This document shows, piece after piece, positions 26,346-37,286 of a stretch of 64,000 bases of DNA. Position numbers and translations under genes: made by a program. The notes below the pieces were generated by a model. The model was not told where the DNA came from, did not search any database, and saw only the letters and a program-made list of their open reading frames with translations. This DNA is from Balanoglossus misakiensis (taxonomy: Eukaryota; Hemichordata), in NCBI GenBank assembly GCA_040954595.2, contig CM082577.2:16926001-16990000 (forward strand), in the 5' to 3' direction. Each line of letters starts with the position of its first letter. Within the stretch, counting starts at the first letter, position 1.

Positions 26346-26444
26346 ATGGATTTATCTTTGTTTGTCGTTGTTGGTGCCTTGGTGGTGTACATGTATGGGA
26401 GTATTATGGAAAAAAATGAACAACAGAAATTGAACTATGTCTAG
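26346..26444 (+). CDS. Candidate 32-aa single-helix microprotein
   Basis: ATG in a fair context (atcacATGG) encodes MDLSLFVVVGALVVYMYGS followed by a charged tail (MEKNEQQKLNYV) and TAG. Shape is that of a small integral membrane protein: short lumenal start, one helix of about 18 residues, charged tail. Could be chance or an exon fragment. Confidence 0.22.
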   Translation: MDLSLFVVVGALVVYMYGSIMEKNEQQKLNYV

Positions 26445-26769
26445 AGTTTATTGTATGAACAGTGATTTCTTTGTAGTTCAATTCAGCTACGATTCACGAT
26501 CAGTAGGTCAAAGTGACCAGATGTTTTCGTTGACATTACCTGCAGAGGTTTAGTTTTGGTGTGGTAGTGTACTATTATGCCATGGGATATATGAGGTCAT
26601 TGAGAGGTGAACTTTTACTCTCACTATCTGTGCCCGCAAATAAACAACATTTTTTAAAACTTTGAGTGAATTTGAGGATTTCTAGAAATTTCTCTGCGTC
26701 AGCCCCTATATCTTTGCATGTAGGGTGGATAATTTTCTTTGAGTCAGCAGTGAGTTTGTTGTGTACATT

Positions 26770-26880
26770 GAAACCTGTCTATTAAGGACACCTCTGGGAC
26801 TGGAAAATGTGTCCTTAATAGACAGGTAATATTCTATTCACACTGTGACTTTTGTCTTGAAAAATCTGTCCTTAATAGAG
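26770..26880. repeat. Short inverted repeat, acctgtctattaaggacac
   Basis: ACCTGTCTATTAAGGACAC near 26774 is inverted as gtgtccttaatagacaggt near 26808, with a third partial copy (tgtccttaatagag) at about 26866. Likely a small DNA-transposon remnant. Confidence 0.5.
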
Positions 26881-27194
26881 AGTAAAAGTACACAACTACA
26901 TGTATCATGGTATGCACACTTGGGTATTCAAATGACAACTAAGTCACAATAATGCCATTTGTTGGCTAAGGATATGGAGAAAATTGAAATATTTTAGAGA
27001 TTAAAATATGGGAAAGTGACAGCTCTTGGGGCTTTAAACAGTATGCTTAGATTGGTTTATTATTTAATATCAACCACGTGATTTGGCCATGTGACCCTCG
27101 GCATTGCCATTTCCAGGTGACGGGCAAACAATATTTCGGCATCCAGTAAGTTTTTCCGCGTATGTTTATACTTTAGAACCACCAGACATGTAGC

Positions 27195-27314
27195 ATGTAT
27201 ACGGCATGGTACCTCATCAGCATCTTGGTGTCTGTCTGCACAGCCATCGTCTTCATCACGTTGCTAAATTTGCCCGTCAGCTGGAAATTTGAATGCCAAC
27301 GGAACTGCATCTGA
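27195..27314 (+). CDS. Candidate 39-aa single-helix microprotein
   Basis: ATG 27195 encodes MYTAWYLISILVSVCTAIV, continues hydrophobic to LLNLPV, then SWKFECQRNCI and TGA (27312-27314). Higher GC than its surroundings and a clean membrane-helix pattern make it more coding-like than neighbouring ORFs. It may be a stand-alone small membrane protein or one exon of a larger one. No family recognised. Confidence 0.27.
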   Translation: MYTAWYLISILVSVCTAIVFITLLNLPVSWKFECQRNCI

Positions 27315-28640
27315 TGTCATTTGATATCGAAAAATTGTGCATGTCAACGTGTATAGGGATAGTTACTCCAAACTGGATAGATGTTAACCCAAAACTTCCC
27401 ATATTAGTAGACATTCAACATACTGCCACACCAAAACTACATGTGTATGTCTCTACAGCTACATTTACACTGATATATGATGTGATTGGCTGTCATGAAT
27501 GATTGTTATCAGCTCCAGCTTTATCAGATGAATTAGTATTTGACTCTCCTGGGGTGAAAGTGTTCACTTTCCCGTGTTTGAGAGACTGCAGTTGACCCTG
27601 CCACTCAGTCTACATGTATGTACATACATATACACTCTCATGTCACTGAGCAGCATCACATGGCACACCAGAGTTTTAATATATTTCTAGGAACTTCTTG
27701 GAATCTAGTCATCTACATTTGTATGCCTATTCAATTTAAATATCAGTTTTTCTGTTCACACAACTGGACATCTGGGGATGGGCTGGCATAGTAGAAATTC
27801 AGTCTAAACTATGCTTATGACCAAGTTCTACTGTACCAGATACAGGAGTGTGATTTACTATAGTGGAATATGTTATTTTCACTGGAATTTATCTTATATG
27901 AAAACATTATAAATTTGACAATGAATGTGATTTAATATTCACCATTTCTGCATGCAAGTGTGTAAAGAATGGGAAAGAAGAAGTGTCACTGGGATTTTAT
28001 CTTAAGCAGAAAAGTTGTTCCGGCAAAAATAAATTTCCAGTGAAAATTTTAGTATTCTACAGTATATGAAACTTAGTGTTGGTTGCACGGGTATTTAACA
28101 TAGAAATTTACCTAAAATAAGAATTATGGGGTGAGCTGTACTATGTTATATCACCAACCATTTCCACTAACACATATGGTCCATATAAAGGGGTTGTTGT
28201 TGTGCCAACTCTGTGCGCACTGGCATTGTGCACTGGTGTAGGAAAGTAAGACAAGAAGAAGGAAACCTCCAAGGGTCATTGATCGACACGATAATGAAAA
28301 GGTCGTGATTTACTAATTACTAAGTGGAACCTGGCCGGATACGGGAGGGTGTTTCAATTCTGTCGACATTTTGCAGTCTTCGTTCAATCACATCCAATGT
28401 CAATGCAAATGATAATGAAAGATCATCAGTAATATAGTCGTCATGGTGATAAGGTTGGTTACAAATATTGAAAATAACATAATGTTAGCGCATCCAAACT
28501 CAAAAGGCAAACAGAAGGTCTCAGAATAAACCTGCACTGGAGATCGGTATTCTACTTACACGGCACTGGATGAGAGCATGTGACAACAGCTACCACAAGG
28601 GAGAACAGAATGAAGTAGGAGGGAGAGTCTGAGAGTCGAA

Positions 28641-29013
28641 TCATCGATAGCAACCCATGAACATCTTGGATAAGTTGTCATCATCACAGCCGTAAAAGTT
28701 GGAGGACGCTGGTTTATCTGGTAAATCGACAGCACGGCTGGGTGAAGAAACGGTCGCCAAATTTAGTTCTCTCCACTTGAGAATATTCTCAGACGTCCAT
28801 GATATATTAGAGTGCGTTATCAACGCACAAGAAATCACCAAACAATGTTGTACTCAGCCGAGTCTCAGTAAATGTATGTGTACCGGTAAACAATTCCTGT
28901 GCGCTGCCATGAAATGCTCGCCTTCGGCTGATGACCTCCAAACGACCTTTGACCTTCGAACCTAAAATTCGTAGCGCCCCCAACGTAGATTGAACGTACG
29001 CGTGTAAAATCAT
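28641..29013 (-). other. Possible promoter-proximal exon region
   Basis: Moderately GC-rich sequence with two overlapping minus-strand open frames (29013-28807 and 28841-28641). It could hold first exon(s) of the minus-strand gene at 21.9 kb. No splice site decides between frames, and no domain is recognised. Confidence 0.22.
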
Positions 29014-29762
29014 GATAAATTATCCCAGTGACAATTATTTCAGTAAAAGTTGACTTTTCAAAAATTTTACTGCTTTATACGAATATCAGGCGGTTATTTT
29101 ATCATTCAGTTTTGTGTTCCAAAAAATTACATGAATTATTTCATTATTTCAATTATTTCATTTGAGTGGAAGTTTGAAACATCTACCTTCTCTTTATCAG
29201 AAGATTCTTCTATCATTAAATTATTTTATCACTTCGTTATTTCGCCCAGTAGGTCCGCTACACACTAGAGCCCGATCATACTCTAAGTGTAGCGATCTCA
29301 CATTTTAAATTTGATTACTTTCCAAGAAATTTACAAGGCACATCTGCTTCAAGAGGGCATTAAATAAGGCTGATTTCTACATATGTGCGACCTCGGTTAT
29401 TCATGCCAAGCATTTTTTTGCTTGATTTTTTGTTTACAAAAAAGGGACAAACATAGTGACGGAAGCTGCATTCTATAGCTTCATGCATGATATGACAGGG
29501 ACAATTTTCCAATATAGGGCACGGCATTGTTAGCACATCCGACGTTACCGTGATGCAAGTCTGCGCGTACAAACAATGCGTAACCACTCACTGAGAGATG
29601 TTCAGACCAATAAAAAAAATGGCCCTTGCCATGCCACTGGGGTAAAATACCAGATTCGGCGCTTCCCCCGTGATTTAAACTGTTTAAAAGTGTTGACTTC
29701 ATGCTAGTAACCGTGCTTCATGCATATTTTAATAAGTCACTTTTGATAAAATCAGTACGTTG

Positions 29763-30600
29763 TCGCAATTGGTTATATACGCTGACGACTCGTCTCTTCT
29801 CATTTCTGGCAGATGAGATGTTCATTACGTTCAAGCTTAGTCTAGAATCTATCCGTTCGTAGTCGCATTCACCCTACTACCGTCTAGGAACGCATAACCA
29901 AAATCTAGTAAGGCCATAAAAATGGTAATTTGAATGTGAATAGTCTCCAACTGAGCAATCTGACGTCAAGCGTCACCACGTGATCATGATTATGTATCAT
30001 TCGGGGCGGAGCTACATGCGAATTTCCCGCGATTGTCAACGCAGCCGCAACATGTGCCATAATTGGGCATATATGAATAATAATGAAGAAACACCCATGC
30101 CATCAACGGCCAATCAGTAGTCGGTCAACGTAAGTGATTGACTTCTCTGACGTCAGACTGCTCAGTTGGAGACTATTCACATTCAAATTACCATTTTTAT
30201 GGCCTTACTAGATTTTGGTTATGCGTTCCTAGACGGTAGTAGGGTGAATGCGACTACGAACGGATAGATTCTAGACTAGTTCAAGCTGAATTTGGCAAGG
30301 ATCTGCCCATGTTGGAGAATGGTTAATTGACAATAAATTATATTTTCACCTCGGGGAAACTGAATCCATTGTGTTGGTTCCAACTGAAAACTAATACAAT
30401 ACTCGCAGATGCAAGTTTTACTGTGGAGATGTCAATATCACTGCTATTTGGATTATGCCAGCTCACACTGGTATAGTGCCGCGACGTTTAAAAGCAAACA
30501 AAAAACTTCAGAAAAACTGCTGAAAATGAAGTCATTTCTTGTGTTTTTGATATGTCACCGCGCGCTCATCCTGATTCTGTTCGTTTGACGAGCACCCCCC
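29763..30600 (+). pseudogene. LINE reverse-transcriptase relic (CR1/Jockey-type), split by a MITE
   Basis: The frame before the MITE contains the palm motif YADDSSLLISG (codons TAC GCT GAC GAC at 29778-29789). After the MITE it resumes EFGKDLPML, then the NKL-like DNKLYFHLGETES motif, and about 150 bp later (third frame) KTAENEVI...DMSPRAHPDS, all typical of the region after the active site in CR1/Jockey-like non-LTR retrotransposons. Stops and frameshifts make it non-functional. No 5' endonuclease part or 3' end is recognisable here. Confidence 0.65.
29838..30278. mobile_element. MULE-like foldback MITE, perfect 9-bp TSD
   Basis: Ends TAGTCTAGAATC and GATTCTAGACTA lie in long inverted arms (over 110 bp) that match almost base for base, down to gtctccaactgagcaatctg and its inverse. 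GTTCAAGCT occurs at 29829-29837 and again at 30279-30287. Removing the element and one copy rejoins the LINE frame as ...DVHYVQA|EFGKDL. Length 441 bp, GC-richer core, no ORF. The 9-bp duplication and long arms fit Mutator-like non-autonomous elements. Confidence 0.82.
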
Positions 30601-30727
30601 CCCCTCCCCTCATTGAAGGCTCACTGAGTGTCTCTCAGTTTGATCAGTTTCGAAACTATCATAGTATCATGAATAAGATGTTGGTTCGTTAGCAAATTTG
30701 ACTTCCCAATGCAGTACCCTGGTTGTT

Positions 30728-31118
30728 CATGAAAGTCTGTTTGGAGGATCGGACATGTAGGCTATAGGTATGGGGCCCACTCTCCCAAGGATTCGACTGA
30801 AGTATTACTGGCATGGGATGTCAGTGGGCGTTCGTGCTCATGTTTGGTCATGTGATATTTGTGCAAAGAATAAATCGGGCGGAACAAAACACCAAGCCCC
30901 TATGAAAACATACACAGTTGGTGCCTCACCAGAAAGAATCGCAATCGATGTTGTGGCTTCCTCGGTCTCAAAAAGGAAATCGAACGATATTGGTGGTGGT
31001 TGGATTACTTCATCAAAAGTGGACGGAGTCTTATGATATCCCCAATAAGGAAGCTCTCACTGTTGTCAGGGCCTTGTTAATAGACAATTTTGTACTCGCT
31101 TTGGAGCGCTATCGGTGA
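30728..31118 (+). pseudogene. Ty3/Gypsy integrase relic
   Basis: Two frames together show an integrase: a partial HHCC zinc-binding region (RIRLKYYWHGM, then CDICAKNKSGG) followed by the core start (PERIAIDVV, containing the first acidic catalytic residue). After a frameshift near 30990 comes the KWTESYDIPNKEALTVV-type segment. Reading then fails. The order zinc domain then core matches Gypsy pol. It lies 75 bp upstream of an LTR, consistent with the 3' end of one degenerate element in + orientation. Described as found; not reconstructed. Confidence 0.7.
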
Positions 31119-31193
31119 TTTGGGCCTAAACTTTCTCTGAAATATTTTCAAAGAGATCACGTGGATTTTTAGGTGAAAAGAAAACATACCACG

Positions 31194-31638
31194 GGTCAAT
31201 ATTCTATAATCGGGGTGGAGCTTTTAGCACTTGTAATTATATGCTAGGAAGATAAGACATTGTTGTTGAACTTTGCGCATTGCTCTCCACGTTGCAGTGA
31301 TCTGAATTCGTGGTTTATTCGTCTTTATCCTTTTTAGGTTTTCGTCAAAACTTTTCCTCTCACGTGTGAAAACACTTTCTCGGTTTGTAAGCGATGAGAG
31401 GTAGGATTGTCGACTGATTGTTATAATTCTGAGGTTTTCTCTTAGTCTTTGTGTGACCGAAACGCCAAGGTCGGTCGAACACTGCATTTTACCAGCACAT
31501 CTCTTCGCGCACGCCCTGCCGTGCGCACGGTAACTACGCCATCGTGCTACAATTTAGTTGCTTTCTGTTCCCAAGGTTCGTCATTTACTAGAGCTTGATA
31601 ATTTTTGGGGTCTCAGTCAGATTATAATTTCTGTTACA
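31194..31638 (+). mobile_element. Degenerate 3' LTR of the Gypsy element
   Basis: Alignable by eye along most of its length to the LTR at 39621-40134: tgatctgaattcgt, gaggttttctctt / gaggtttttctt, gcacatctcttcgcgcacg, ggttcgtcattta, ctcagt and the TACA end. The start is weak (GGTCAAT instead of TGTCAAT). Confidence 0.68.
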
Positions 31639-31998
31639 AACAGAGTACGCGTTATGCAAGAGTTGTATTAATGCATGTTGCAGAGCCGGACACCCATCAA
31701 CCTACCTTGAACATTTGTAAATTAAGGTAATGTGTTTTAGAGAAAGCTTTAGCCTTGTTTCTACATTCAAACACAATTCATGACATGGTATATAAACACG
31801 ATGTACCTCTCAGAGAACATATCACCGATAGAAGCGAAGCAATAATCTGTCTTTAGATTTTGCCTATATGCTTCCTTTTTCCGTAGAGATTGATATATTG
31901 AGAGCGCCGAAGGTGGGCAGGGACAGGGTTAGTTCAAAACCTCTTATTCTTTTGCAAGAAGACCACACATCTTCTTTCGCAGATTTGCGATGATTGCC

Positions 31999-32331
31999 TT
32001 AAAGGGACAAAGTCTCTCTCTCTCGCTGCCCTTTTCCCATTAATTATGTTTGATACAAGACACAATTTATTCTTCATGTGGATATATAGTGAATCAATGT
32101 TCAACCACACACAACTTCCATCCTGTTTGTATGATATGAGAGTAAAAATCTCGCTAAAATGAATAAATGGTAAACACCGATTATTCATTTTGGCGAGTTT
32201 TTCACTCTTGTGTCTACAAGTGGGATGGAAGTTGTGTGTGGTCGAACGTTGATTCACTATATATCCACATGTAGAATAACATAACTGGTGTCTTGTATCA
32301 AACATAATTACTGGAGACGTTGTCCCTTTAA
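31999..32331. mobile_element. TTAA-flanked foldback MITE, AGGGACAA ends
   Basis: TTAA-AGGGACAA at 31999 is mirrored by TTGTCCCT-TTAA at 32331. Arms of about 140 bp pair (for example gtgaatcaatgttc and gaacgttgattcac; caacttccatcc and ggatggaagttg), with a centre near 32180. TTAA target sites are characteristic of piggyBac-related elements; no transposase is present. Confidence 0.72.
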
Positions 32332-33112
32332 ATTCTCTGTCCTATGTCGGTTTTCTCTACTGTACTGTCTGTTGTACTTTGCTTGTCTTCTCAACAGGCC
32401 ACGTGAAAATTATTTAACCGGACTTATAATCACAATTATGTTGCATTTTTCGTATCACTTGTAATCATGTTTTGCGTTGCCTTACATATAGATAATGAAA
32501 ACAACTTTCCCATACTTGTTTTTTTCCATCTTCTTCATTTGGTTAATTAAAATAGACACATAAAACAATAATCAATATACCCCATCTCATATCGCAACAA
32601 TTTTCTCCCTTCACCTGTTAATCATAATAATTGCAGTATGGCTGTATGAATTTCATTGAGTAATTATACAATTCAAAATAAAAAAAAACACAATAATTTA
32701 GTTCACTGAATAAGCTCATTAAAATCCCATCCCGCGATATACCACGGAAGTTCAGTATACATCTCAGGAGAAAACATTAATTAAGTTCTACAGATACCAT
32801 CCCTCAACCAATCAAGGTAAGAAAGTTTGGAAAGTTTGCAACATATCGAGTCAAAATACTTACACATCACTACAATGTGTTCTTCTTTAATGAGCCTCGA
32901 GAACTTCAAATATATTTACTAATGGTACATTCCATGGTTTCCAAGACAACTCGTGATTTGAGAGTGTACATATGTGCGTCCGAGGACAGTTTCCTGTTTA
33001 CTGACGTTGCAAACCTTGGACGTCGTTTTCTTCGTGAATAAAATAAATTGTTTACACCCAACAATACCTGCCTGAACAGTGCCTGAACTGAAAGACTTGT
33101 ATAATTATAATA
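32332..33112. other. AT-rich spacer, nothing recognised
   Basis: Contains the 3' flank of the sulfotransferase gene; no ORF or clear poly(A) signal stands out. Confidence 0.4.
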
Positions 33113-34296
33113 TCATGGTATTGTGTACTTTAAAGTCACTTCATTCTGTGGCATTCGGCGGTACCATGTCTTTTTGATATTCTCATATTCAGCCTTGTTT
33201 TTAAAGTACGCCCATCCAAAGTGTTTGTATATATAGCCAGGGCAATAATCTTGAATTGTTTTCATTTTGTCATAATCAGTATCACTTAACCAATTTGCAG
33301 CTGATTTGTTGTGGGACTCCTTTTCTGAACGCATTGGTGGTTCAGGTAGTCCCACAAAGTCATACATGGCAGACTTGACTACGCTGGGATACAAACACAA
33401 GTCCTCGAATCGAACCAGCATCGAATTTGTTCTCATGAAGTCAGAGTCAGACTTCAATAAGTTCCAAACCATTTCTAGCCAGACACAATGTTCTTTTACT
33501 GTGTCTTGAATCGAATAATCATCCGACGCCAACGCTGTAAGACGTTCTTCCCACCGGCTAAATCTGGACGTTACCAGACCTCTTGGGTCACGGACCAAAA
33601 TTATCATTTTCACTGCCTGTCTCTCTAACGTAGGCAGACAAGACTTGATGTCGCTGAAGCGGAGTACTTTGGCTAAAATATGGCTGCTCGATAGGCATAA
33701 GGGTGTTAGTTCGTTTTGAGAGTATGGCATAGTCAACTTATTAAAAGTTCCTTTCCTATAAATATTATGAGTGTTCAATGCCTTTACAAAAAATTCGTGT
33801 GTGGAGAATTCACAGTCATACAAATCTCCCAAAAATTCACACAGATCCGGTTGAATTTCCTTTAAATTGGCTTCGCTGTCGATGAGGATATTCTTGTGGT
33901 ATGCGAACTTCAAAATCATATGACCAGGCTCGTATGCATAGAAAAAGTCTGCATAGTTAGAAAAAAAGCTACTTGTGGAAGTAGATGCAGACGACATTCG
34001 TCCAACGATGAGCAAATGTATCCGAGTTCCATTCTTCGTTGAGTCATCCAGCGTTGTGGGTGACACACTAGTCGAGTGGTATAAGCTTTCATGGGTTGGC
34101 GTTGATTCTGTGGTGATGTCGTTCCCAGATCGAACTGAACTGTCCAGGTCTTGTGGACGAGCAACGCCCTTATCCTCCATGAATTTGAAAATACCATTAT
34201 TATCCATGATGTGATTTATTGTATGTGAATTGTAAATGATCAACATAGTGAAGATGGCAATCGACAGCGGAAGAAGAATGGATCGCCGCAGTAGGA
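33113..34296 (-). CDS. Carbohydrate sulfotransferase, Golgi type (last coding exon)
   Basis: Transfers sulfate from PAPS to a sugar hydroxyl on a glycan in the Golgi lumen (family knowledge). Visible motifs: 5'-phosphosulfate loop HLLIVGRMSSASTSTSSFF with the following YEPG, and the 3'-phosphate site IILVRDPRGLVTSR. The C-terminal part has CPGYIYKHFGW, like the GlcNAc/Gal-6-O-sulfotransferase (CHST1-7) group, whose members have similar length. The first ATG in frame is 34246, but the frame stays open upstream to a splice acceptor (acttgattttcag, exon start 34296). That added part reads LLRRSILLPLSIAIFTM and completes a type II signal-anchor, so the true start lies in an upstream exon not identified here. 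Stop TAA at 33115-33113. The canonical loop Gly/Ser pattern is slightly altered (SASTST). Confidence 0.85.
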
Positions 34297-36950
34297 CTGA
34301 AAATCAAGTATAAAACTTATGAACATTTCCCAATGATATCCTGCTTTTCGGTCTATTCTTTATTTACATTTTTGCTTGATGTGTGTATTGAAGCATCACA
34401 CCAATTGAGCAGAGATCAGTTCCTTCGTAATCCCTAAGGCTAAAATAAAAAAATATGTGCTGATTAACCGACCTACCTCAATTACAACCCGGCGACGGAC
34501 CCTAAACTTTTTAGACCTTCGTAAACCCGGAAGAAAAAATTACGATGTGAAATATACGAAATACATGATGATCAAAATCGCGTGAAGCATGTGAGAACTA
34601 TGAAGAAATCGCGCGCACCACGCGAGAACTATTACGTCATTCTTCTTTATTACGGTTTTTCTGATGTAAAATGAGCATTGAGAAATTAAAAAAAAATTGG
34701 AATAAAAATTCCCTACCTACATACCCTATTTTTGTAAACCATGTAATCGGAACAGCACATATTATTTTTTTGCCTTACGGGGCTTACTACAAGTATAATG
34801 ATTCCAGCCACATAAATGTGTCTTTTTAAAACGTTTCATGACACATATCAATATACTGGTATAATATAACGAATATAGCATATCCGGTAACGGTATACTA
34901 CTCAACTCCATATGCGCACTTCGGTGGCGCTTGAGCGTATATGTAGTGAACTGGTCATACTCTCGTCTATCGCAAGGGGTGTTTTGTAGCTTAATTTTAA
35001 ACTTTATACTCACCTATCCGTTTACAGTTCATCGTTGCCAACAACTTCGTGCACAACTGAAAATATTACCGAGAAGGATATTGAGTCAAGCTTTTGCCGA
35101 GACAATACTTAGAATTATGCTATAATATTTACCAGATGCAGTATGTCCATCCACGCGACGATAATACACCATACACTGTAGCCATTTTCTGTATAACGGC
35201 CCTGGGCGAACTCTCAGAAAAACCCGGCACTAGGGAGTCGAGAATAAACCTGATCTACGCAGTTCCCGTGACATTCCGCCAAATGAAATGTTATTGTGCA
35301 AGTTGAACTGGCCAATATAACCATATCCAAAATTTCTTAAATTGAAGTTAGATTGCAACTCGAGTACAGATTTTCAGAAAAAAATCGCAGTCCTCGAAAC
35401 ATTTGAATTGTTTCTATAATTATAAAAGTGTGTGTGCAGAGTCATTTTGAACACAAACAAGAAAACATCGTTTGCTTTCCGAAATAAGGCTTACACGGCT
35501 ATAAGTTAAATGTTTATGTAGTAAATGTTCCCCAAAATATAATATTTTCTGTATTACTGTTTAGTTTGTTTCACACGAATCTACTGAATATTTAATTGAT
35601 CATTTACATATTGAAAGTCTCACGTACTTTTAAAGGATTAAATTATGTTGGTGTCGTCTGCAAAAACGAAATAAAAAATGTCGAAATAATTATTGCAGCT
35701 GGCTTTATTACTGACGTATATGAGACATACGTGTAGGCTGGGCCTAATGCAGACTCTGGAGGGACCCCACAAGTTATTGTCAATTCATTCGATTATATAT
35801 CACCATCGACATTTAATAATAATATCATGTCTTTCTGAAAAGGGATCGGACAGGTTCCAAACGTTGTTGAGCGGGCTGTCGAGAGTTGCTGGTAATCAAT
35901 TGCTGGTAACACGTTAATTGTAAAGTTTCAAATGCAGACGACTTTATTGCCTCTGCCTCTGCCTGGCGGCCTATGCCCTTAGACTGCATGATCGCCATTA
36001 GCACGACGTCCCAGCTCTCCAGTACCACAACCTGTGAGACTGAGCCCCAAATGGCTTGTTACGTGTGTGTGTGATAGAGTCAGATCGAGTGGCTCATATA
36101 CATAGAGTATAATGAAAACATGGCAAATCTAATCAATTGCTGTTGTTCACATCAAAAACTGCCTACACGAAAATTTGGCGAGAATAATAAGTACCAGCGA
36201 AGGTGAATTTTTTTCTAAAAAAACAATATTCTGAAATTGATCCATTACACTTGCACAATACTCCAATCGCTTGAGGTGAATGCTAACTAGACCGAGATGT
36301 GCTTACTAGACCGAGATGTTCTGTTCAAACGTCAGATTGATATTATGATATTATGGCAATATATTAAAACGATTCATGTAGGATGAAAGCTGGTTATTAA
36401 TTATTTTCTGAATTACCTTATTAAACTGAGGTATTGCGAAAAACTGGTCTAAAATTATCAGGGTCAGACTAGTTAACTTCTCTGTACTTTTCTTTGTTTT
36501 TTGACTGCAATAAAAAAAACGTTATAAATATATAAAAAAAAAACTTCTCTAAAAAGTCGCTAACCATCCTATAATTACTGCACCGTTCTGTGGGCAAGTA
36601 TTAAACGCTTACCTTTGCCAACTCGTCTTTCCAAGAGTAAATGGAAAACTCACTCACTGCAACAACTCTTGTCTGATAAATCCATTTGATCAATATTATC
36701 ATATATATTTCCCTGTGTTTTTGCGTACGTGTTTTGACTTAGTATCTACACGACCTGTCGATTTTTAAAAACGGAATCAAGGGGATTATATGGACACTGT
36801 ACACTGACTAAAGAAAACAATTACAAAATAAACACAAGCCATCGACGAATATCTGCATATGTCATTTCGGTAGGACAAAATATGTATATTAAGGTAGTGG
36901 ACTACTCGAAAACTACATACACACGCACGCCAGTACGTACGCACGCACGT
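34297..36950. other. Stretch without confident genes
   Basis: Should contain the upstream exon and promoter of the sulfotransferase, which I could not place. Also holds the decayed hairpin at 34.8-35.0 kb; remaining ORFs look random. Confidence 0.35.
34815..34998. mobile_element. Decayed CTCG-family hairpin element
   Basis: Flank tctttttaaaacgtttcatg...ctggtataatataa matches the left module at 6.80-6.85 kb. The hairpin (34861-34995) keeps CTCCATATGCGCACTTCGG and GCGTATATG with ggggtgttttgtagctta, but arms no longer pair well. Confidence 0.55.
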
Positions 36951-37168
36951 ACGTATGTATGTATCACGGTTAGTAACCGTGTTATGTATGTATGTATGTA
37001 TGTATGTATGTATGTATGTATGTATGTATGTATGTATGTATGTATGTATGTATGTATGTATGTGTGTATGTATGTATGTATGTATGTATGTATGTATGTA
37101 TGTATGTATGTATGTATGTATGTATGTATGTATGTATGTATGTATGTATGTATGTATGTATGTATGTA
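36950..37168. repeat. Long (TATG)n microsatellite
   Basis: About 50 TATG units with one tgtg interruption near 37063. Just upstream are ACGT/ACGC repeats and a short hairpin (cacggttagtaaccgtg). It creates meaningless Met-Tyr-Val-Cys ORFs in several frames. Confidence 0.95.
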
Positions 37169-37286
37169 GAATTGGTTTTGCCATCATTACAAATACAGAG
37201 TCTGTTCTCTCGTGAGAGTTTCTTGTGTCTTCCTTGTTCTATTAAAAGATTAAAAAATGATATACGGAAATACATGTAGGTGAGTG

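Noticed and set aside
36786-37279. Overlapping ORFs of about 90-130 codons in both strands
   Set aside because: They are the translation of the TATG microsatellite (Met-Tyr-Val-Cys or Ile-His-Thr-Tyr repeats), not genes.
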